Source: an uncultured Thermomicrobiales bacterium (lineage in GTDB: Bacteria; Chloroflexota; Chloroflexia; Thermomicrobiales; UBA6265). From it: DNA of 38,724 nt. A model generated the notes under the pieces. That model was given only the letters and a program-made list of their open reading frames with translations. It ran no database searches and was not told where the DNA came from. A program made the translations under genes and the position numbers. The DNA lies in assembly GCA_902806335.1 (NCBI GenBank), contig CADCWG010000057.1:1-38724 (forward strand). Reading direction: 5' to 3'. Numbering within the stretch: the stretch's first letter is position 1; each line of letters opens with the position of its first letter. This document shows, in pieces, positions 16,719 through 24,301 of this stretch.

Positions 16719-17846
16719 CTAAGCCGGACCGGCATTGACGGCGCGGCGACTCCCCGCCGCCGGCGTCGAGCCGTCGCCCGCCATCCCCCGCGCGGGCACG
16801 GCCGCCAGCGCGGGGACCCCGGTTCCCCGGACCGCCGCCCAGAGGGTCTCCTCCGGGGGGGCCGCCCGGTAGAGAACGGCGTGGAGGGCGTCGAGGACGG
16901 GGAACGTTCCCGGCGCGGCACGACCCGACGCCACGGCGGCGGTGGCCAGCTCGTGGCCGAAGGCCGCCGCCGCGTAGCCCTCGATGGTGGTGCCGCCGCC
17001 GGCGAGGGCGGCGGCTGCGGCGGCGGCCGCCTCGCCTCCCCCGATCCGCTCGCCGAGGAGGCGATTCCGGCCCGAGGTGATCGTGACCTGGAGATCGCCG
17101 GCGCCGGCGAGGCCGGCCACCGTAGTCGCCTGGCCGCCGAGGGCGGCCGCGAGCGCCCCCATCTCGGCGACGGCGCGGGGGAAGAGCGCCGCCTTGAGGT
17201 TGTGGTGGGGGCGACCGGTCCGCCGCTCCAGGCCGTCGGCGACGCCGAGCGCGACGGCGTAGGCGTTCTTCATCGCCGCCGCGACCTCGACGCCGACGGG
17301 GTCGGCCGAGGACTCGACGTGATAGGACTCGGTGGCGAAGGCGTCCCGGCAGCGCGCGACGGCGGCGGCGTCCTCGCCGGCGAAGACGACCGCGGTCGGC
17401 TGCCCGGCCGCGACCTCGTTGGCCTTCGACGGGCCGCCGACGGCGACCACCGGTCCGGTGTGGTGGCGCCGAAGGACGTCGGGCAGCAGCAGGACCTGCC
17501 CGTCGGGGCCGCGCTCGAAGCCCTTCGCCACCGTGAGCAGGGTGCCGACCCCGGCCAGGCGGGATGCCAGGGGGGCGATGACCGACCGCACCGCCGAGGA
17601 GGTGACGGCGACGACCGCGATCTCGGCCCCGGCGAGGGCCGCCCCGGCCTCCCCGTCGGCGAAGACCCGTACCCCCGCGGGGAGCGGTGTCTTCAGGCGC
17701 GGATGCGGGCCCCCGCCCTGCAGGAGCCCGACGATCTCCCGGTCGAGGTGGGTCCCCCAGAGCCGGACGTCGTGGCCGTTGGCGGCGAGGGGCGTCGCCA
17801 GCGCCGTACCCATGTCCCCCGCGCCGAGGATCGTCACCCGCGCCAC
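16719..17846 (-). CDS. gpsA: NAD(P)-dependent glycerol-3-phosphate dehydrogenase-like protein
   Basis: 375 residues against about 335 in typical GpsA. The N-terminal Rossmann motif is GAGDMGTALATPL from residue 8. Lys108 lies in TVAKGFERGP. The substrate block reads GPSKANEV where most GpsA have GPSFAxEV. The catalytic lysine Lys193 is in MKNAYAVALG, and AGAGDLQVTITSGRNRLLG matches the GDL...S..SRN signature. Active-site residues are thus kept, but the loops around them diverge and the C-terminus is extended with Ala/Gly-rich sequence. GTG 17846 has GAGGGA upstream. It is the last gene of the SorC-linked ABC region rather than with phospholipid genes, so it may act on another polyol phosphate. 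Plain GpsA remains possible. Confidence 0.85.
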   Translation of the reverse strand: MARVTILGAGDMGTALATPLAANGHDVRLWGTHLDREIVGLLQGGGPHPRLKTPLPAGVRVFADGEAGAALAGAEIAVVAVTSSAVRSVIAPLASRLAGVGTLLTVAKGFERGPDGQVLLLPDVLRRHHTGPVVAVGGPSKANEVAAGQPTAVVFAGEDAAAVARCRDAFATESYHVESSADPVGVEVAAAMKNAYAVALGVADGLERRTGRPHHNLKAALFPRAVAEMGALAAALGGQATTVAGLAGAGDLQVTITSGRNRLLGERIGGGEAAAAAAAALAGGGTTIEGYAAAAFGHELATAAVASGRAAPGTFPVLDALHAVLYRAAPPEETLWAAVRGTGVPALAAVPARGMAGDGSTPAAGSRRAVNAGPA

Positions 17847-18207
17847 CGCCGTCCCTCCCCCCCGGCTCGCGCCGCCTACCGCCCGCCGCCTCCGCGCCGC
17901 CCGCCGGCCCCCACCGCCGATGCCCGCCATCGGTGCCCGCCGTCGCCGCCGCGCGGCACGTCGGTCGCCGTCGCCGGGGACCGACCCTACGCCACGCCGC
18001 CCCTGTCCGGGTGAGGCCCGTCTCCCCAGGGACGCCAGGACGGGCCCGGACGGGTTCTCGCGGGCGGGCCCGGGCGCCGTCGTCGGTGCCGACGCGGCAC
18101 CGACGACGGCGGGGAAGCACCGCGCCAGGCCGCCGGACGTCCCCCCCTCTCCCAACGTTGGGAGAGGGGGCCGGGGGGTGAGGGCCCTGGCCGCCACCCC
18201 CGCCCTG
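17847..18207. other. 360-base gap with a perfect palindrome
   Basis: Between the second binding-protein gene and the gpsA-like gene, both on the minus strand. No gene supported. It carries the 28-base palindrome at 18143-18170 and low-complexity Pro/Arg-coding sequence. Confidence 0.5.
18143..18170. repeat. 28-base perfect palindrome (REP-like, possible terminator)
   Basis: Fourteen-base arms, CCCCCTCTCCCAAC and its complement, meet without a loop and are followed by CCGGGGGGTGAGGG. This arrangement resembles a widespread bacterial intergenic repeat. It lies 38 bases beyond the stop of the binding-protein gene, so it could protect or end that transcript before gpsA. Confidence 0.65.
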
Positions 18208-19713
18208 CTAGCCGCTCGCCGCCTCGTTGACCATCCCGGTCACCGCCTGGGCGAACTCCTGGGTCGAGTTGTTGTAGCCGCCGGTGGTCAGCTTGCCGAG
18301 TTCGACGGCGATGATGTCGGTGGCGATGTTCGGCCACTGCGGCAGGTGCGGCTCGGTCCCCATCCGCGAGGTGATGACCTCGAGCATCGCCGGGAAGTGG
18401 CGGGTCGTGCCGGCGCCGACGGTGGCCATCGCCGCGACCCGGGGGTCGTCGAAGGTCGACTGGCGCATCGGCGAGGCGCCGCCGCCGATCACCGAGGCCA
18501 GTGTCTGGGTGTTGGAGCTGGTCGCCCACTGGAGGAAGACCCAGGCCGGGTCCTGGTTCTCCGAGTAGCGGGAGAGGGAGTAGGTGCTGCCGCCCTGGTG
18601 CCCGATCTCCGGCGTCTCCTCGAAGCCGCACTGCTCGGGCGGGCGTAGGGCCACCGGGGCCGGCAGCGGGGCCGGCTCCATGAGGCCGGAGACCCGGGAG
18701 CTGGCCGGGTCGTCCCAGCCCGGCAAGTCCTCGCCCCAGGTGATCACCTGGCCGCCCTGGCCCTGCTGGATGGCGGTGGCCTGTCCGCCCCAGTCGTAGG
18801 TGGTGACCGCGCTCGGCATGTACTGCTGGAGCTGGCGCAGGTAGTCGATCCCGGCGATCGCCTGGGCGTCGCCGAGCGCGCACTGCTGGTCGGCGGTGAA
18901 GATCGAGCCGCCGTGCCCCCAGAGCCAGGCGGTCATCTCGCAGTTGAGCGCGTAGTGGCCGCTCTGCATCTGGCCGACGGTGCCGTAGGTTCCCTGGGCG
19001 ACGGCGAACTCGTCGTTGATCGCCTTCGCGTTGTCCATGTACTGCTGGAGGGTGGTCGCGGGCTGGAGGCCCAGCTGCTCGTAGAGGTCGCGGCGGTAGA
19101 AGTGCATAAAGACCGGCACGTCGCACGGGGGGCCGATCACCTTGTCCCCGTAGGAGGCGATGTGCCGGACGAGCTGGGGCAGGAAGTCGTCGAAGTTGTA
19201 GTTGGGGAAGGCGAGGTCGGGCTTGCTCTGGAGCAACTCGCGGGGGTCGAGGGTGTCGTTGATGAAGCGGCCGACCCAGGCCTGGTCGAGGTAGTAGATG
19301 TCGTTGGTGCCGGTGCCGGAGGCGGCGTCCTGGCTGACGCGGGAAAGCACCTGGGCGAGGGGGATGACCTCCCACTCGACGGTGATCCCGGTGATCTCCT
19401 CGAACAGCTGCTGCTTGAGGTTGATGATCGCCCGGCTCGGCGGGGTCTCCTCGCTGACCACGCGGATCGTGCTGCCGCGGAACTGGCCGCCGACGTCGGT
19501 CAGGAACTGGGTGACCTCCTGCGGCTGCTCGATCGCCACGGCCGCGGGGGTCGCCTGGCGGGCGGCAGCGCCGCGGCGGGGGTAGCTGGCCAGGCCGACG
19601 CCCGCCGCCCCGAGGATCTTGAGCATCGTCCGCCGGCTGATCGCGCCGCGCCGGTGGGCCTCGATTGCCCTGGTGATCGCCAACTTGTCGCGCTGGTCGG
19701 TCGTCTCGCGCAC
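18208..19713 (-). CDS. ABC transporter substrate-binding protein, Tat-exported, probably polyol or sugar
   Basis: 501 residues, larger than the usual 420-450 of MalE-type proteins. A canonical Tat signal, SRRTMLKILGAAG at residues 26-38, is followed by a hydrophobic core. The cleavage region near ARQATPA has no lipobox. The body has SBP_bac_1 hallmarks: FEEITGITVEWEVIPLAQVLSRV, NDIYYLDQAWVGRF, ITWGEDLPGWD and an aromatic-rich binding face. Start GTG 19713 is set by GAGGAG upstream. It follows two permeases and precedes the gpsA-like gene. The ligand is not evident; size, order and the SorC regulator suggest a polyol or related sugar. It is not closely similar to the galactoside binding protein at 15155. 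Confidence 0.9.
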   Translation of the reverse strand: MRETTDQRDKLAITRAIEAHRRGAISRRTMLKILGAAGVGLASYPRRGAAARQATPAAVAIEQPQEVTQFLTDVGGQFRGSTIRVVSEETPPSRAIINLKQQLFEEITGITVEWEVIPLAQVLSRVSQDAASGTGTNDIYYLDQAWVGRFINDTLDPRELLQSKPDLAFPNYNFDDFLPQLVRHIASYGDKVIGPPCDVPVFMHFYRRDLYEQLGLQPATTLQQYMDNAKAINDEFAVAQGTYGTVGQMQSGHYALNCEMTAWLWGHGGSIFTADQQCALGDAQAIAGIDYLRQLQQYMPSAVTTYDWGGQATAIQQGQGGQVITWGEDLPGWDDPASSRVSGLMEPAPLPAPVALRPPEQCGFEETPEIGHQGGSTYSLSRYSENQDPAWVFLQWATSSNTQTLASVIGGGASPMRQSTFDDPRVAAMATVGAGTTRHFPAMLEVITSRMGTEPHLPQWPNIATDIIAVELGKLTTGGYNNSTQEFAQAVTGMVNEAASG

Positions 19714-19966
19714 CGGGATCTCCTCCTCGTCGGCGCGGGCTGCCTCGCCCGTCGCCCTTCGTCTTGACGCCGAGGTGTCTTCGGCGGGGCGCCTTGCCTC
19801 AGGTGCCCTGGGAACCACCGATCGGTCGGCTGCCCCGACCGGGCAATCACCTCCTCTCGCCGCTGGTCGGCGTTCACTGCCAGGGGCCGGTCCTACGGGC
19901 CGCGGTCGCTGCGGCGGACCGGCCGGTGTGGGGCGTCGCCCGGGTGGGCGTGGGACGTTGGCCGGG

Positions 19967-20914
19967 TCACTTCACGGCCCCGAGGGTCAGGCCGCGGACG
20001 AGGTGGCGCTGGACGAAGAGGATGAAGACGAAGATCGGGACGATGCTGGCGGTGCCGAGCGCGGCCAGGTAGCCCCACTCGACGAAGAAGGCGGTGGTGA
20101 AGGTCGACGAGGCGACGGGGACGGTCCGGATGTCGACCTCGGTCAGCACCAGCGAGAGCAAGAACTCGTTCCAGGAGAAGACGAAGGTGAGGATCGCGGT
20201 CGCCGCCAGGCCGCCGCGGGTGTACTGGAGGACGACCCGCCAGAAGGCGCCGAACCGGCTCAGCCCGTCGAGCATCGCCGCCTCGTCCAGCTCCCGCGGC
20301 ACCTCGTTGAAGAAGCTCATCAGGAGCAGGGTCGCGAGCGGGATGTTGATCGCGGCGTGGACCAGGATCAGCCCGTGGTAGGTGTCGACCCAGTTGAGCT
20401 GGCGGTACATCGTGTAGAGCGGGAAGGCGACCACGATCGGCGGCAGCATCCGCTGCGAGAGGACCCAGAAGACGAGGTCCTGGCGCCGCCGCATCCGGAA
20501 GCGCGAGAGGGCATAGGCGGCGGGCGCGGTCAGCGCGAGGACCAGCAACGTGCTGCCGAGGCCGACGATCAAGCTGTCGCGCAGATAGGGGATGCTGTAG
20601 AAGGTGCCGCCGCCGGAGCCACGGCCGACGCCGCCGCTCTGCTCGACGTTGAAGCTGGTCGGGTCCTGGTTGCCGAGCACGACCCGGAACCAGTTGAGGG
20701 TCGGCTCCCAGGTCAGCGACGGCGGGGCCTTGAGGATCTCCTGGCTGGGCTTGAAGGCCGCGGTCACCCACCAGAGGATCGGGGCGAAGAAGACCAGGGC
20801 GATCAGGGCGCTGGCGATCGTGCGCAGCGCCGTCCCGGCCCCGCGCCAGCGCCGCCCCCGCGACCGCGCCACCGGCCCCCACGCCGTCTGGATGACCCCG
20901 CCCCGCGTCGCCAT
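19967..20914 (-). CDS. Carbohydrate/polyol ABC transporter permease, MalG type
   Basis: 315-residue permease with six hydrophobic helices, the first at about 30-53. A large soluble loop between helices 1 and 2 is rich in Gly (GGVGRGSGGG). The EAA loop reads VPRELDEAAMLDGLSRFGAFWRVV. The C-terminus RHLVRGLTLGAVK is the typical MalG-type end. It is the second permease of the SorC-linked operon, 149 bases after the first, and is followed by its binding protein. No ATPase is present in the unit. Confidence 0.92.
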   Translation of the reverse strand: MATRGGVIQTAWGPVARSRGRRWRGAGTALRTIASALIALVFFAPILWWVTAAFKPSQEILKAPPSLTWEPTLNWFRVVLGNQDPTSFNVEQSGGVGRGSGGGTFYSIPYLRDSLIVGLGSTLLVLALTAPAAYALSRFRMRRRQDLVFWVLSQRMLPPIVVAFPLYTMYRQLNWVDTYHGLILVHAAINIPLATLLLMSFFNEVPRELDEAAMLDGLSRFGAFWRVVLQYTRGGLAATAILTFVFSWNEFLLSLVLTEVDIRTVPVASSTFTTAFFVEWGYLAALGTASIVPIFVFILFVQRHLVRGLTLGAVK

Positions 20915-21063
20915 CGTCGTTCCCCCCTGGTGCCGCGCCGTGCCGGTGACCGGGCCCCCGCCGGAGCGTCACCAGCCTGTGGCGAATCCCCCGGTCGTGG
21001 CGCTCCGCCCGCGGCGCCCGGCGTGCCGGCGCCCGTCGGCGGTGCCGGCCGTGGACGGCCCGC

Positions 21064-22023
21064 TCAGTCCCACTCGACGCGGAAGACCCGGATGTAGACG
21101 TTGGCGAGCACGATCGCCACCACCAGGATCGCCAGACCCAGGGTCGAGCCGTAGCCCCACTGGATCTCCTGGAAGGTGCGGGAGTAGGTGTAGAGGCTGA
21201 GGACCTCGGTCGCGCGGCCGGGGCCGCCCTGGGTCATCACGAAGATGTAGTCGAAGACCTTGAGCAGGTCGACGAGCCGGAAGAGCACCGCGACGGCGAG
21301 CATCGGGCGCAGCATCGGCAGCGTGATGTGGACGAAGCGCTGCCAGGCGCTGGCGCCGTCGACCTGCGCCGCCTCGAGCGGTTCCTCGGGGAGGGCCTTG
21401 AGCCCGGCGAGCAGGATCAGCACGAAGAAGGGCGTCCACTGCCAGATGTCAGGCAGGAGCACGGCCACCTTCGCGTAGCGCCCGGTGCCGCCGAGCAGCG
21501 GCTCGCTCTTGTCGAGCAGGCCGAGTTCGTAGGTCAGCCAGGAGATGACGCCGTACTCGGCGTTCTCGAGGACCGTGAACATCACCCCGACCACGGTCGG
21601 CGGGACCACGATCGGCAGGATCAGCAGGGACTGCCAGAGCCCGGCCAGCTTGGGCCCGCTGTTGAGCAGGACCGCGATCGCCAGCCCAAGCACGAACTCG
21701 ATCACCAGCGCGGCGCCGACGTAGACGGCGGTGGTGCCGAGGGCCCCGCGGACCCGCCCGTCGGTGAAGAGCTTGCGCCAGTTATCCAGCCCGACCCAGT
21801 CGTAGCGGCGGGGGAAGTCGACGACGTTGTACTCGCGGAAGGAGTTGTAGAGGTTGTAGGCGAGGGGGTAGACGCCGATGAAGAGGAGGACGAGGACGAC
21901 CGGCAGCAGCCAGACGAGCGGGCGGTCCCAGGTCAGGAACCGGCGGGTCACGCGGGTGACCGGCGCCCAGGCGCCCTGGGGGCGTGCGTGGCGGCTCGGG
22001 CCGGCGACATCGACGTTGGCCAT
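21064..22023 (-). CDS. Carbohydrate/polyol ABC transporter permease, MalF type
   Basis: 319-residue inner-membrane permease, first gene of the SorC-linked operon. Six hydrophobic helices are visible, the first at about residues 36-58 (LVWLLPVVLVLLFIGVYPLA). The EAA loop is LPEEPLEAAQVDGASAWQRFVH, and VMTQGGPGRATEVLSLYTY is the MalF-type signature. ATG 22023 has GGGAGG five bases ahead; a GTG six bases earlier overlaps the ribosome site and is rejected. The promoter at 22132-22160 leaves a leader of about 100 bases. The order permease-permease-SBP differs from the SBP-first order of the galactoside operon. Confidence 0.92.
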   Translation of the reverse strand: MANVDVAGPSRHARPQGAWAPVTRVTRRFLTWDRPLVWLLPVVLVLLFIGVYPLAYNLYNSFREYNVVDFPRRYDWVGLDNWRKLFTDGRVRGALGTTAVYVGAALVIEFVLGLAIAVLLNSGPKLAGLWQSLLILPIVVPPTVVGVMFTVLENAEYGVISWLTYELGLLDKSEPLLGGTGRYAKVAVLLPDIWQWTPFFVLILLAGLKALPEEPLEAAQVDGASAWQRFVHITLPMLRPMLAVAVLFRLVDLLKVFDYIFVMTQGGPGRATEVLSLYTYSRTFQEIQWGYGSTLGLAILVVAIVLANVYIRVFRVEWD

Positions 22024-22131
22024 CGTCACCTCCCGCCGGCGCGAGGTCGTCCCAGGTGGTCCGTCCGAGGTCGTCCGGGGCGACCATGCCCCACCGTCGG
22101 GCCGGGGCGAGGCCCCGGGAACGTGGCCGCG

Positions 22132-22160
22132 AAGCTAGCATGGGCCCGATACCGTGTCAA
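22132..22160 (-). promoter_or_regulatory. Sigma70-type promoter of the SorC-linked ABC operon
   Basis: On the minus strand a perfect TTGACA (22160-22155) and TAGCTT (22137-22132) are exactly 17 bases apart. The -35 box lies inside a palindrome ACCGT-GTCA-ACGGT (22151-22164), so a protein bound there would compete with RNA polymerase. Confidence 0.65.
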
Positions 22161-22208
22161 CGGTCTCGGTGCACATCGGTGCGACAATGGGACAGATGAC
22201 AACGGTCC
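22151..22208. promoter_or_regulatory. Candidate SorC operator pair, two repeats 42 bases apart
   Basis: TGTCAACGGTCT (22155-22166) and TGACAACGGTCC (22197-22208) match at 10 of 12 bases in the same orientation, 42 bases apart, or four helical turns. The first lies in the palindrome that overlaps the -35 of the ABC operon. The second lies just ahead of the predicted regulator promoter. A further small palindrome GCAC-ATCG-GTGC lies between them (22171-22182). Confidence 0.55.
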
Positions 22209-22232
22209 GTGGCGGGGGGCGATGGTGGTCCC

Positions 22233-22238
22233 TATACT
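22233..22238 (+). promoter_or_regulatory. Probable -10 box of the SorC-type regulator gene
   Basis: TATACT matches 5 of 6 consensus bases. No good -35 lies 17 bases upstream, which is common where a regulator controls its own gene. Predicted transcript start near 22245. Confidence 0.45.
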
Positions 22239-22289
22239 CCGGCGCGTATGCGGGCGCGGGCGAATGGGACAGGGCCGAGGAGGGGTGGC

Positions 22290-23297
22290 GTGGGACAGCC
22301 GCGCGGGGACGAGGAGGACCTCCTCCTCGCCGAGGTCGCCGACCTCTACTACGCCCAGGACCTGACCCAGGAGCAGATCGCCCGCCGCTTTGCCGTTTCG
22401 CGCTCGAACGTCTCCCGGATGCTCAAGGAGGCCCGCGCCCGCGGCCTGGTCGAGATCCGGATCCACCACCCGCTGCCGACCCGCGCGGCGCTCCAGGCCG
22501 AGTTGCAGGCCCGCTTCGGGCTCCGCGCCTGTCTGGTGCTCGCCGCCGAGGAGGACGGCGAGGGCGACCCTGAGGACGGCGCGGGTGCCGGCGAGACGGC
22601 CCGCCGGATCGGGGCCCTCGCCGCCCGCTACCTCCAGGCGAACGTCCCCGACCACAGCGCGGTCGGGGTCGGCTGGGGGAGCACGGTCTACCAGGTGGTC
22701 AGCAGCGGGTACCTCGGACGGAAGCCGGGGATGAGCGTGGTCCAGCTGATGGGCAGCATCGGCGGGGCGACGCCCGACATCGACGGCGCGCAGGTCGCGG
22801 CGCGGCTGGGCCGCGCCCTCGGTGCCCGGGTCTACTACCTCCACGCGCCGATGGTGGTCACCGACCCGGCGGTCCGCCACGGCCTGCTGCGGGACCAGCA
22901 CATCCGCAAGACGATGGAGGTCGCCCGCCGCGCGGGGACGATCGTCGCCTCCGTCGGCGCCATCAGCGAGCAGTCGGGGATCTACCGGGCGGGCTACCTC
23001 CACGCGGCGGATCTGGAGTACATCCGCGGCGAGGGCGCGGTCGGCGACCTCTGCGGCGCCTACTACGCGCTCGACGGGGCGCTGGTGCCGCTGGAGATCA
23101 CCGACCGGATGATGGCCGTCCCGGCCGAGGTGATGCGCAACGTGCCGCTGCGGGTGGGGGTGAGCTGGGGCGAGCAGAAGGCGCTCGCCAACCTCGGCGC
23201 CGTGCGGTCGGGGCTGCTCAACGTCCTGATCACCGACGAGGCGGCGGCCCGGGCGATGCTGGCGGAGGTCGACCGCGAGGCGGTCGGGGCGGCCTAG
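22290..23297 (+). CDS. SorC/DeoR-type sugar-binding transcriptional regulator
   Basis: 335 residues. The N-terminal helix-turn-helix is at about 15-52 (EVADLYYAQDLTQEQIARRF then VSRSNVSRMLKEARARGLVEI). The SorC effector domain follows, with GVGWGSTVYQVV near 126-137, VVQLMGSIGG, and VASVGAISEQSGIYRAGYL. These are the phosphosugar-binding loops of the NagB-like fold. Start GTG 22290 follows GAGGAGGGG. An ATG at 22248 has no ribosome site, though leaderless use is possible. It diverges from the ABC operon and almost surely controls it. SorC proteins usually sense a phosphorylated sugar or polyol, which agrees with the kinase genes to the right. Confidence 0.92.
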   Translation: MGQPRGDEEDLLLAEVADLYYAQDLTQEQIARRFAVSRSNVSRMLKEARARGLVEIRIHHPLPTRAALQAELQARFGLRACLVLAAEEDGEGDPEDGAGAGETARRIGALAARYLQANVPDHSAVGVGWGSTVYQVVSSGYLGRKPGMSVVQLMGSIGGATPDIDGAQVAARLGRALGARVYYLHAPMVVTDPAVRHGLLRDQHIRKTMEVARRAGTIVASVGAISEQSGIYRAGYLHAADLEYIRGEGAVGDLCGAYYALDGALVPLEITDRMMAVPAEVMRNVPLRVGVSWGEQKALANLGAVRSGLLNVLITDEAAARAMLAEVDREAVGAA

Positions 23298-23331
23298 GGC
23301 GGCCTCCCCGCGGCGGGAGGAGCGGGCACGC

Positions 23332-23775
23332 TCAACGGTCGGCGCCGGCGGCCCGGAGTGCCGCCAGGAATCGCGGCGGGTCCACGATCGCGACGCCGTC
23401 GACGGCGCCCAGGTCGAGCAGGTCGCGGTCCCACGACACCAGAAAGTCGGCGCCGCCGAGGACCGCGTGAGCGATCAGGAAGTCGTCCTTGCGGTCGCGA
23501 CTAACGGCGGGGTACGGCTCGGGGATGCGCGGGATCTCCTCGGCGATTCCGTCCAGCGAGGTGATCAGCGACTGGACGTCCTGGGAGGTGATCCGCCCGG
23601 AGAGGTGAGGTCGTTCGGCGACCGTTTCCCGGATCTCCTCGGCGATCCCCACGGTGAAGAGCAGCGTGAACCGCCCGGCCAGCATCTCAGCGAGGATCGC
23701 GCCCATCGCCGATGCCTCCGGGGACCGGGAGAGCAGGAAGCTGATAAACAGATTGGTATCGAGGAGGACGCGCAC
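23332..23775 (-). CDS. PIN-domain toxin of a type II toxin-antitoxin pair
   Basis: 147-residue PIN-fold ribonuclease. The acidic site is complete: Asp6 (LLDTNLF), Glu46 or Glu47 (GIAEEIRE), Asp97/Asp98 (RKDDFLIAHA) and Asp116 (SWDRDLL). RNA cleavage after release from the antitoxin is the known activity of the family. It starts with GTG at 23775, only nine bases after the antitoxin stop, so the two are translationally linked. It resembles the COG1569 PIN group. It ends 34 bases from the convergent regulator gene. Confidence 0.9.
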   Translation of the reverse strand: MRVLLDTNLFISFLLSRSPEASAMGAILAEMLAGRFTLLFTVGIAEEIRETVAERPHLSGRITSQDVQSLITSLDGIAEEIPRIPEPYPAVSRDRKDDFLIAHAVLGGADFLVSWDRDLLDLGAVDGVAIVDPPRFLAALRAAGADR

Positions 23776-23784
23776 CGCGGGATG

Positions 23785-24123
23785 CTAGGGGCGGTCGCGC
23801 TCGAATGCGATGTCCCCCCGGTCGGCCATCCGGCGCAGGGCTTCCTGGCTGAGATCTTCGGCGATCGCCTCCGCCTCGTCGAAGGAGAGGTCCAAGTTGC
23901 GCTCGCTCACCCGGTGCTGCAGGGCGCGCAGCCGCTCCAGGGCGTCGGCGCGGCGCCGCTGCTCCCGCAACTCGCGCACCTGCTCGTAGGCGGCGTAGGA
24001 CATGATCACCGCCTTGGGCTTGCCGTGGCTCTCCACGATGACCTCGTCACCCTCGTCGGCCACGTAGCCGAGCAGGGAGCCGAGTCGGTTCTTGGCCTCG
24101 ACGCTCGAGACGGCCTTGGGCAT
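23785..24123 (-). CDS. Phd/YefM-family antitoxin
   Basis: 112 residues. The N-terminal Phd/YefM fold reads KAVSSVEAKNRLGSLLGYVADEGDEVIVESHGKPKAVIMSYAAYEQV, which is the standard DNA-binding and dimerising half. A long charged helix (RELREQRRRADALERLRAL) follows, and the C-terminus is acidic and probably wraps the toxin. AAGGAG lies eight bases before ATG 24123. The promoter at 24191-24199 is an extended -10. It should bind its own promoter and neutralise the PIN toxin encoded directly downstream. Confidence 0.9.
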   Translation of the reverse strand: MPKAVSSVEAKNRLGSLLGYVADEGDEVIVESHGKPKAVIMSYAAYEQVRELREQRRRADALERLRALQHRVSERNLDLSFDEAEAIAEDLSQEALRRMADRGDIAFERDRP

Positions 24124-24190
24124 GGTGGTCGCTCCTTGGCGGGGGCCAATCGAAGGGGCCCAATGGCTTGGCCGGCGGTTGATGGAGGAC

Positions 24191-24199
24191 ATTATACCA
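24191..24199 (-). promoter_or_regulatory. Extended -10 promoter of the toxin-antitoxin operon
   Basis: On the minus strand TGGTATAAT is a consensus extended -10 element, set in a small AT-rich island. No -35 is needed or seen. The leader is about 60 bases. Confidence 0.65.
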
Positions 24200-24281
24200 G
24201 CCCGAAGAAGAGCCATTATTCTGGGCAGAGCGGGTGGGGGGCACGGCGACCTGTCGCTGTGCTCGATGCGTCGGTTGCGGC

Positions 24282-24301
24282 GGGCGCGATGAATCGCGCC
24301 C
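24282..24301. repeat. Palindromic REP-like element, copy 2
   Basis: Nine-base arms GGGCGCGAT / ATCGCGCCC around GA, the same core as 12904-12925. It directly abuts the stop codon of the FGGY kinase (24302-24304), so the folded RNA would form immediately after translation ends. Confidence 0.7.

Noticed and set aside
16719-22023. One single operon from the first permease at 22023 through the GH42 gene at 10861
   Set aside because: A strong promoter at 16645-16674 starts a new unit after gpsA, and a perfect palindrome precedes gpsA.
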